Origin: Owenia fusiformis
Taxonomy: Eukaryota; Annelida; Polychaeta; Sabellida; Oweniidae
Assembly: GCA_903813345.2 (NCBI GenBank)
Contig: CAIIXF020000005.1
Coordinates: 36,893,375-36,957,374 of the forward strand
Length of the DNA: 64,000 nt
Reading direction: 5' to 3'
The notes under the pieces were generated by a model. It had not been told where the DNA came from, made no database searches, and saw nothing but the letters and a program-made list of their open reading frames with translations. Within the stretch, counting starts at the first letter, position 1. Each line of letters opens with the position of its first letter. Position numbers and translations under genes: made by a program. Positions 62,201 to 64,000 of the stretch are shown here, in pieces.

Positions 62201-63580
62201 GTATTTTAGCTATTTACATGTAACACAGGTGTAAATTATCAGGTACAAACTTTTAGACATCAAAGTACTTAAGTACATTGTACATAAGAGGATAATATTA
62301 ATATGAATTAATTATGATGATGTCAGAACAAGTATTAATGGTCAGTGTTGCAACTTTAAAGGGTCTAGGGGCCAAACAAATCTTTAGTCATTCAAGATAA
62401 AAACTGTATATTCCGAATGGTTTAATGTATTCCAGTGCTGGAGTGGGCAGAACGGGAACTTATATCGTCATTGAAAGCATGATACGACAAGCAAGACAGA
62501 AAAAATCCATCAATGTTAAAGGATTTCTCAAACATATAAGACAACAGAGAAACTATCTTGTGCAGACAGAGGTATCATTGTTTTTCATTTGTTTACTCTA
62601 TTTAGTAATTTACGCTTTGTGATTAAACACACACCACATTCAGACACAGCTCACAGTGAAGAGTTTAATGAAATTATGTGATTTAAGTTCTATAATGATA
62701 TTACATGTCTCATGTACCTAGTGAAACATTTGCATGGAAGTCAATGGGATAGTAAGTGGGTTCATTTCATTGTGAAATAATCTTTAAATATGCAATATTC
62801 TATATTATTCTTAGGAGCAGTATGTGTTTTGTCATGATGTCTTACTGGAATGGGTGGAGAATGGAGGGGAGACGGAATGTAAGGAGGCAAAGCTCCATGA
62901 ATATCTGCAAGCTCTGACAGAGGGTGGTGATGAATCTCTTCTCACTAAGCAATTCAAGGTATGATCAGTCCTATACAAAGTCAGATGTTTTAATGTAGAA
63001 AGAACTTCAGCAATATTGAAGATTATATTACTGTAGATTTCTTAGTTCATGTATTGTTGAATTTGCAACGTATGAAAGTATCCAGATAGGTCCTGGGCAT
63101 TAGGTCATCTATAAGTGGCAATCTCAACTTACATTTTATGTAATGCCATATTATAACACATGTGTTTAACCTTGCAGCTGGTGACATCTTTTAGCCCCAA
63201 GGACTACCAAGTGGTCAGTGCTAATAAATCGTACAACACCAAGAAAAACAGAAACATGAACATCTTGCCAGGTAAAATAAAGCACTTAGATATCAGTATA
63301 CATTTACTTTTTCAATCCCATGGCATAACAGTCTTTCAAGCTATATGTACATTGTACTTCTTTATAATTACTATTGATATTTATAAAAGAATGCCTATTT
63401 AAATTTTTGATGCATTTTGAATTTTTTGAAAGGTTTCTTTCAATTTTGTCGTTTTTCAAGTATGAACAACCCTTTAAACAATGTTATATTTTCTATGCTA
63501 CAGTTGAGCTGAATCGTGTGAAACTCACAGCACGACCGGGGGAAGAAGGATCAGACTATATCAATGCCACCTATCTGGAA
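38203..63580 (+). CDS. Receptor protein tyrosine phosphatase, R5/Ptp99A class (gene span, 3' end outside the window)
   Basis: Transmembrane tyrosine phosphatase assembled from 23 coding exons that join in consistent phase (990 codons with exon 13a, 987 with 13b, up to 63580). In order: signal peptide (1-18), one Ig (~19-117), four FN3 (~118-218, 219-318, 319-420, 421-530), TM (~546-568), alternative juxtamembrane exon, D1 and the start of D2. D1 has [16 protein letters not shown], the WPDHGVP loop (D807) and the signature [10 protein letters not shown] (C839, R845), so it should be catalytic. D1 wording ([45 protein letters not shown]) is closest by eye to PTPRG/PTPRZ and insect Ptp99A. The Ig plus FN3 ectodomain, without carbonic anhydrase, favours the Ptp99A type. 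Inferred role: axonal or cell-contact receptor dephosphorylating tyrosine. The coding start could be preceded by noncoding exons. Confidence 0.93.
38246..41323 (+). other. RPTP intron 1
   Basis: 3.1 kb of AT-rich sequence. 40725-40870 has a diverged repeat of cacccacctgag/cccacttgaaaa words. No other gene. Confidence 0.7.
41324..41498 (+). CDS. RPTP exon 2: first half of the Ig domain
   Basis: Encodes [21 protein letters not shown] and onward through LDWIK, with the first Ig cysteine and core tryptophan. Acceptor ttgccag, donor GTAAAC, phases 1 to 2. Confidence 0.88.
41816..42300 (-). mobile_element. 5'-truncated LINE (L1-like) 3' end with poly-A
   Basis: On the - strand the end of an ORF2-like frame reads [20 protein letters not shown], then [11 protein letters not shown], with a stop at about 42084. 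This is followed by a ~260-bp 3' UTR with a C-rich run and an A-rich tail with AATAAA at 41855-41816. The FGN.xF...IF.LTSxFI pattern resembles L1-group ORF2 C-termini. Inserted antisense in RPTP intron 2. Confidence 0.5.
42668..42801 (+). CDS. RPTP exon 3: second half of the Ig domain
   Basis: Carries [20 protein letters not shown] with the DSGxYxC box that closes the Ig fold. Acceptor atttcag, donor GTAAGT, phases 2 to 1. Confidence 0.9.
43231..43360 (+). CDS. RPTP exon 4: FN3-1, first half
   Basis: Encodes [20 protein letters not shown], then ITWQPG and the YIVELLR strand. Donor GTACGT, phases 1 to 2. Confidence 0.9.
43613..43785 (+). CDS. RPTP exon 5: FN3-1, second half
   Basis: Encodes [20 protein letters not shown] followed by [13 protein letters not shown], the classic FN3 LxPxTxYxxRVxAxNxxG pattern. 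Donor GTAAAT, phases 2 to 1. Confidence 0.92.
44410..45012. mobile_element. Foldback MITE, TTAA-type ends, in RPTP intron 5
   Basis: The left end TTAAAGGAACATTCCTGGCC is the reverse complement of the right end GGCCAGGAATGTTCCTTTAA. The arms extend about 230 bp each (shared words AAATATGGAAAGTATA, AGTGATGTCATCGACTC, GATGGCAGC or GCTGCCATC) with several mismatches. The terminal TTAA can be read as target duplication. Confidence 0.8.
45286..45470 (+). CDS. RPTP exon 6: FN3-2, first part
   Basis: Encodes [20 protein letters not shown], then [20 protein letters not shown]. Acceptor ttttgcag, donor GTAAAG, phases 1 to 0. Confidence 0.9.
45669..45783 (+). CDS. RPTP exon 7: FN3-2, second part
   Basis: Encodes [20 protein letters not shown] then SVGEGPADS. 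Donor GTCAGT, phases 0 to 1. Confidence 0.9.
45925..46134 (+). CDS. RPTP exon 8: FN3-3, first part
   Basis: Encodes [39 protein letters not shown] and on to ITKLS. Donor GTAAGT, phase 1 to 1. Confidence 0.9.
46439..46505. repeat. 31-bp direct duplication with GCTCACATGGTGAGC palindrome
   Basis: TTAGCTCACATGGTGAGCTT plus gcaatcact occurs twice, 36 bp apart, in RPTP intron 8. The core is a near-perfect palindrome like the one at 28984. Confidence 0.85.
46711..46906 (+). CDS. RPTP exon 9: end of FN3-3, start of FN3-4
   Basis: Encodes [20 protein letters not shown], then [20 protein letters not shown] and SWNKPK. The domain boundary lies inside the exon. Donor GTATGT, phases 1 to 2. Confidence 0.88.
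47227..47320 (+). CDS. RPTP exon 10: FN3-4, middle
   Basis: Encodes [20 protein letters not shown] and on to YFSVIE. Acceptor gttttttag, donor GTAAGT, phases 2 to 0. Confidence 0.85.
47659..47797 (+). CDS. RPTP exon 11: FN3-4, end, and membrane-proximal stem
   Basis: Encodes [20 protein letters not shown], then a short stem ending in YELKG. Donor GTAAGA, phases 0 to 1. Confidence 0.88.
48037..48151 (+). CDS. RPTP exon 12: transmembrane segment
   Basis: Acidic stem [13 protein letters not shown] followed by the hydrophobic helix [20 protein letters not shown]. Ends VTVL plus CG of an arginine codon, so it leaves in phase 2. Donor GTAAGG. Confidence 0.92.
48395..48505. repeat. ~18-bp degenerate repeat before exon 13a
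   Basis: Five or six imperfect copies of (a)ctTCAATGTTGACAC immediately upstream of the first alternative juxtamembrane exon. It ends about 10 nt before the polypyrimidine-AG. Confidence 0.7.
48515..48609 (+). CDS. RPTP exon 13a: alternative juxtamembrane exon
   Basis: Encodes (R)[20 protein letters not shown], then [11 protein letters not shown](G). Enters in phase 2 from the TM exon, leaves in phase 1. Donor GTAAGC. 95 nt. It cannot be spliced to 13b without a frameshift (see 13b), so the two are alternatives. Confidence 0.85.
48691..48782 (+). CDS. RPTP exon 13b: alternative juxtamembrane exon, mutually exclusive with 13a
   Basis: Encodes (R)[20 protein letters not shown], then [10 protein letters not shown](G). 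Like 13a it needs phase 2 in (from exon 12) and gives phase 1 out. It is 92 nt long and only 81 nt from 13a. If spliced after 13a (phase 1) it would read the hydrophobic nonsense frame [17 protein letters not shown] and break the frame of the catalytic exons. Acceptor ttatatag, donor GTAAGT. The basic-aromatic start [11 protein letters not shown] is a plausible membrane-proximal sequence. Confidence 0.8.
48809..48957. repeat. DIRS left inverted terminal repeat
   Basis: Starts CCCACCTCTCAATTAATTGC and runs through TTGGACGCGTCCAA to ATTTCCC. Reverse complement of 54109-54257, nearly perfect. Confidence 0.93.
49020..50825 (+). CDS. DIRS ORF1, gag-like protein (601 aa)
   Basis: Starts at an ATG just after the left terminal repeat. 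Low-complexity Asn/Ser-rich N-terminal half, a basic [11 protein letters not shown] stretch (~residue 206) and an acidic-serine patch. A more structured block (~390-500, [30 protein letters not shown]) follows, with a C-terminal run of N/RGN repeats that probably binds nucleic acid. The position matches ORF1 of DIRS elements, whose products are poorly conserved. It overlaps the following RT frame. Confidence 0.8.
   Translation: MDSNNNNPILKDVNLNNTALYYGELEEGQIIDSASGFLQNSTTDFGNSAYNMPSHTNTSGSLDKHAKEVLLQSDFNPDLHDPRLAKASDSRLFPRGNEVQDTFSNKHQNPMSHMRPGGDCLQSDKLNSIGFNSTNIQASKKLLKKQRDLQRSKEPLNEPQVYQQTGSGLVQDIIKGLTPTLEMIASNKQLDIELLGQPENRNRSSQRRSQQRRKRHNSPVSSQDDSSPARTLSIKRHRSDHPSTSEMESPDRDTTRMRSVNNPEMDSDSSASENDYDSNSWKNCIKLIKNAFPEHFTTSPDTNTNKQTANIPLGLQSLGRKASSSENSNGLPIGPSVQQNFTAMNQEIYNKRNTNDGNFLLRPKRSFTSLKDDEHFYKKCILNNTIKELVPPTMKLSELSNSTNYKLPAKHHKLLEESAKAPLRYLSHTEWLLGATGKIVAEKFPDNEDLINLLSTASTMVNKATRDTVSNITNVILTQRDRISSKFRRSDAESLRNLPIDTTYLYPEPQLKTICEGSDRSKTSKALQDLASNWKKPKNDNNNYSAKNSYNRNNNRGNYHNNNNRGNYNNNRGNHNNRGNYNNDRASTSTKDNNNKQKKRK
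50767..52923 (+). CDS. DIRS ORF2: reverse transcriptase, RNase H and methyltransferase-like domain
   Basis: The frame is open from 50563, but its first ATG is 50767, and the Thr-rich head is an out-of-frame shadow of the ORF1 Asn-rich tail. [42 protein letters not shown] and the active site MYLDDW (~51481). RNase [12 protein letters not shown] (~51980), [27 protein letters not shown] and RRADALSR, so the acidic residues expected for catalysis are present. The C-terminal [18 protein letters not shown], then [13 protein letters not shown], is the methyltransferase-like module typical of DIRS elements. Overlaps the recombinase frame by about 320 nt. Confidence 0.92.
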   Translation: MTEPLHQLKTITTNKRSENDTHSLTVTQPCLPLFSPTAQLGPVGGRIQQHKHNWELITKDQWILNIVKHGYAPELTATPPMTNLFNRFESASKRKSQLFQEIVEKLLQKQAVELVKNNTIGHYSIIFLRQKPNGDYRPIIDLSLLNKYLTCPKFKMETTAKISSALQIGEWATSIDCRDAYFHVPIAKNFRKYLRFVINNQVYQFKTLPFGMSTSPYVFTRITLAIGAFLHFQGITIHMYLDDWLIRASSAQQCLIWTQTVITVMEKLGLIINFEKSELTPTQNFKYIGSQYNLALGLVYPPQDRIQKILEISHLFINSLHQPARHWMKLLGLLASAEKNIPWGRLHMRPIQQCLANQMSHLQSLETPIYINQEVIHTLKWWMDKNNLSQGQPLGMFTPDHTIFTDASETMWGAHMDTVEINGFWSPTERNNHINWLELATVLKALHKLNHLLVPQAKILFCLDNTTALSYINKQGGTKSKQLLTLSQEILNWCKDHQINIKAKHIAGSLNRRADALSRNRIVNTEWSLLPRIVQSLWQIWETPHIDMMATCHNNKLPLYVSPVPDQNSWGTDAMSMSWNNLNFYIFPPTSMMDKVLTKMKTHTCEAIMIVPKWPNQPWFAQLLDLLVDHPRTLPTSPKLLKMPNTSMFHQTPEIFALHACKLSTTPSKNKDFLQKCLLEYQNHLEGNQQINSMIPGGTPSLFGVKNGIQIHAKQIYL
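52605..53822 (+). CDS. DIRS ORF3: tyrosine recombinase
   Basis: From an in-frame ATG at 52605 this gives 405 aa. The frame itself is open without a stop back to 50949 and beyond, overprinting the RT. N-terminal SAM-like region ([40 protein letters not shown]), then the catalytic domain: arginine in [12 protein letters not shown], the HxxR box [13 protein letters not shown], and tyrosine in [10 protein letters not shown] near the end. It would integrate the circular DNA intermediate of the element. The true start codon is uncertain; initiation or frameshifting from the RT frame is possible. Confidence 0.9.
   Translation: MAKSTLVRSVTGSTSRPSKNSTNISKASKDAKHKHVSSNSRNICSSRLQIVNDSLKKQGFSSEVSSRISESSRRKSTNKLYDSRWNTFTLWCEERDTNPCQTDIPLVAEFLLYLHKTKKFSIPTIEGYRTAINTVLKKSSDIDLTDNSLIGDLIRSFKLENVIPKNIIPKWNLVFVLNALTRAPFEPMATAELKFTTWKTLFLLLMASGKRRSDIHALDFRRLKWSENRDQVTMYPFIGFLPKSLSAAEGESRFQPISIKALSSFVDKDSPDRKLCPLRALRFYLQATVARRGNRNRLFIPFKPGYDGDIHINTISSWVKNLILYTYKNSQESDYRIDSIKPHETRALSASLAVQANLSVAAVLKACSWANHNTFTSFYLRDTSVIEGELRKLGPMMIAGTLYDI
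53973..54065. repeat. DIRS internal complementary region
   Basis: 53973-54007 is the reverse complement of the left end of the element, and 54008-54065 of the right end (GGGAAAATCC, GATTTTCCTGTTTATAAAC). In the known DIRS replication model such a region templates circularisation. Confidence 0.93.
54109..54257. repeat. DIRS right inverted terminal repeat
   Basis: Reverse complement of 48809-48957. Followed by a 43-bp extension to 54300. Confidence 0.93.
55033..55053 (+). CDS. RPTP candidate microexon (21 nt)
   Basis: Between acceptor tgtaaacag and donor GTAAGC lie 21 nt that are in phase 1/1 and read (G)KRLTNR. Inclusion or skipping keeps the frame, so it may be alternative. Its basic content suits the juxtamembrane region. 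Support is the splice motifs and phase only. Confidence 0.5.
55095..56155. repeat. ~30-bp TA-rich minisatellite (acatatgttngtgatataca type), split by a MITE
   Basis: Loose tandem units of (ta)catatgttngtgatatacatgta occur both before 55195 and after 55818. The intervening 624 bp are a mariner-type MITE. Degenerate but clear on both sides. Confidence 0.7.
55195..55818. mobile_element. Tc1/mariner-type MITE with TA duplication
   Basis: Ends CAGGGTGGGCCAAAAAAACA and its near reverse complement (CATTTTTTTGGCCCACCCTG) are flanked by TA on both sides. The arms continue with ACTTTTTTTTTCAA. No transposase frame. Inserted into the TA-rich minisatellite. Confidence 0.88.
57268..57362 (+). CDS. RPTP exon 15: entry to catalytic domain D1
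   Basis: Encodes [20 protein letters not shown] and on to GFAQEYE, matching the (V)xxFVKHI...HGFSEDFE segment that opens PTPRG/PTPRZ D1. Donor GTGAGC, phases 1 to 0. Confidence 0.92.
57505..58160. repeat. ~51-bp minisatellite resembling the start of the next exon
   Basis: About 12 copies of GAGATTCATACTGGAGAGAT, then gtgattgatttgatatgaacatttc-type sequence, decaying to the right. The core resembles the start of exon 16 (CAG|GAGATCCATGCTGGAGTG), and the first copy even has CAG before it (ctgcaggagattcatactgg at 57512). Short - strand ORFs here are shadows. Confidence 0.8.
58178..58271 (+). CDS. RPTP exon 16: D1, KNRY segment
   Basis: Encodes [20 protein letters not shown] then [11 protein letters not shown], the NxxKNRYxN motif of PTP domains. 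Acceptor tattacag, donor GTGAGT, phases 0 to 1. Confidence 0.95.
58424..58503 (+). CDS. RPTP exon 17: D1, DYINANYVD segment
   Basis: Encodes [20 protein letters not shown] then INANYVD, ending exactly at donor GTAAGT in phase 0. The last ~37 coding bases plus the donor are the founder unit of the minisatellite that follows. Confidence 0.95.
58461..60352. repeat. 43-bp minisatellite built from the exon 17 end plus its splice donor
   Basis: About 44 tandem copies follow the exonic founder. The first intronic copy repeats the exon end exactly (CATAGTGACTACATCAACGC, TAACTATGTAGAT, GTAAGT). Most others differ by one or two bases (CATAATGACTACATCAAYGC). A minority, mainly at the right (59870-60240) and near 58745-58805, are ~37-bp units lacking GTAAGTA. 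About 35 copies keep a full GTAAGT. The exon frame read past the true donor stops at TAG 58516-58518. Confidence 0.97.
60642..60776 (+). CDS. RPTP exon 18: D1, QGP...WRMVWEQ segment
   Basis: Encodes [20 protein letters not shown], then [20 protein letters not shown]. Acceptor tctttcag, donor GTAAGT, phase 0/0. Confidence 0.95.
61074..61208 (+). CDS. RPTP exon 19: D1, KCDQYWP segment
   Basis: Encodes [20 protein letters not shown] and on to [12 protein letters not shown], close to RRKCDQYWP...RNTKVKK of PTPRG. Donor GTAAAA, phase 0/0. Confidence 0.95.
61523..61677 (+). CDS. RPTP exon 20: D1, WPD loop to catalytic cysteine
   Basis: Encodes [20 protein letters not shown], then [12 protein letters not shown] and ends ...GPVVIHC plus AG of serine. 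It contains the general acid D807 and nucleophile C839. Donor GTAATG, phases 0 to 2. The exon end seeds the array that follows. Confidence 0.95.
61660..62132. repeat. 22-bp minisatellite built from the exon 20 end plus its donor
   Basis: The exon-intron junction GTTGTCATACATTGCAG|GTAAT is repeated about 20 times, usually as alternating pairs (GTTACACATTGCAGGTAAT and GTCATACATTGCAGGTAAT, some with GATAAT or GTTAT). The first intronic copies are diverged; copies from 61728 on are close to the exon. In the exon frame any use of a later donor meets TAA directly after HCR. Confidence 0.95.
62436..62571 (+). CDS. RPTP exon 21: D1, signature loop and Q loop
   Basis: Encodes [20 protein letters not shown] and on to [13 protein letters not shown]. 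It completes [10 protein letters not shown] with catalytic R845. Acceptor attccag, donor GTATCA, phases 2 to 0. Confidence 0.95.
62815..62958 (+). CDS. RPTP exon 22: end of D1 and D1-D2 linker
   Basis: Encodes [20 protein letters not shown] and on to [12 protein letters not shown]. Acceptor ttcttag, donor GTATGA, phase 0/0. Confidence 0.93.
63178..63271 (+). CDS. RPTP exon 23: start of D2
   Basis: Encodes [20 protein letters not shown], then [11 protein letters not shown], corresponding to the KLVTQCNAK...KEKNRNSSVVP start of PTPRG D2. Donor GTAAAA, phases 0 to 1. Confidence 0.92.
63504..63580 (+). CDS. RPTP exon 24: D2, DYINATY segment; last exon in the window
   Basis: Encodes [20 protein letters not shown] then NATYLE, donor GTAAGT in phase 0. 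The remaining D2, including its (in this class usually degenerate) active-site loop, lies outside the window. Confidence 0.92.
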
Positions 63581-63624
63581 GTAAGTGTACTATGAGCATT
63601 GTAAAGCAAATATATATGACCTTG

Positions 63625-63835
63625 CAGGCCCGTAGCCAGGGGGGTTCGCAGGGTTCGGGCGAACCCCCCCCCCCCCCCTGGCCAAAAATTCTTTCAAAAT
63701 CATGCAGTTTTTCTCCATTTTGAGCACTTCTCAAGTGATTTTAGCCATATTTGGGCCAAAATTGTCAAATGTGAACCCCCCCTGGAAATCTTTGAAAACT
63801 GAACCCCCCCTTGGCAAATCCTGGCTACGGGCCTG
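63625..63835. mobile_element. MITE of the CAGGCCCGTAGCCAGG family, copy 4
   Basis: Intact ends CAGGCCCGTAGCCAGG and CCTGGCTACGGGCCTG, with a 5-bp duplication CCTTG at 63620-63624 and 63836-63840. The best-preserved copy in the window, in the intron after exon 24. Confidence 0.92.
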
Positions 63836-64000
63836 CCTTGGTAATGTTAACCTTGTGTGCTAGATTCACTGTAAGTAATAAGTTACCAAGGTTACTGTTG
63901 GCTGAATGATTATTGAATATTCAAGTAAAATGGCCAGCAACAATTTGAGGGAAACCACATAACATCCATTTGTTGTGTACAAGTGTGTAACTTTGTGATT

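Overview
The window looks like nuclear DNA of a marine invertebrate bilaterian. It is AT-rich, has long introns with GT..AG borders, and is crowded with minisatellites, MITEs, foldbacks and a DIRS-type retrotransposon. Nothing in it is bacterial or organellar. The phylum cannot be fixed from sequence alone.

Three host genes are supported. (1) 17.8-22.1 kb, + strand: an LRRN-family neuronal LRR/Ig/FN3 membrane protein whose coding region lies in one exon. (2) 24.27-25.04 kb, - strand: the first two coding exons of IMMP2L, the mitochondrial inner-membrane protease subunit 2. Its remaining exons are not visible between IMMP2L and LRRN, so LRRN is probably nested antisense in an IMMP2L intron, as human LRRN3 is. 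(3) 38.2 kb to beyond the right edge, + strand: a receptor protein tyrosine phosphatase with one Ig and four FN3 domains, a TM segment, an R5-class (PTPRG/PTPRZ, Ptp99A) catalytic D1 and the start of D2. All exons join in phase, giving 990 codons inside the window.

The phosphatase gene holds the most unusual material. Two adjacent juxtamembrane exons (48515-48609 and 48691-48782) are mutually exclusive by reading frame. A complete 5.5 kb DIRS element (48795-54300) sits 12 nt after the donor of the second one. Around the D1 exons, three tandem arrays are built from the exon-intron junctions themselves. The largest is about 44 copies of a 43-bp unit carrying the end of the DYINANYVD-coding exon plus its GTAAGT donor. 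A second copies the catalytic-cysteine exon end plus its donor. A third resembles an exon start. A fourth array, at the LRRN stop codon, repeats the end of that coding region. Together they suggest that minisatellites in this genome are seeded at gene boundaries.

Layout: 1-17.8 kb is intergenic or intronic, with minisatellites, MITEs and no confident gene. 17.8-22.1 kb is LRRN. 24.3-25.0 kb is IMMP2L. 26-35.4 kb is a nested transposon block with one unidentified 241-aa ORF. 36.6-37.2 kb is a LINE relic. 38.2-63.6 kb is the phosphatase gene with its intronic repeats. A MITE family (10.4, 13.7, 24.0 and 63.6 kb) shows perfect 5-bp target duplications in all four copies.
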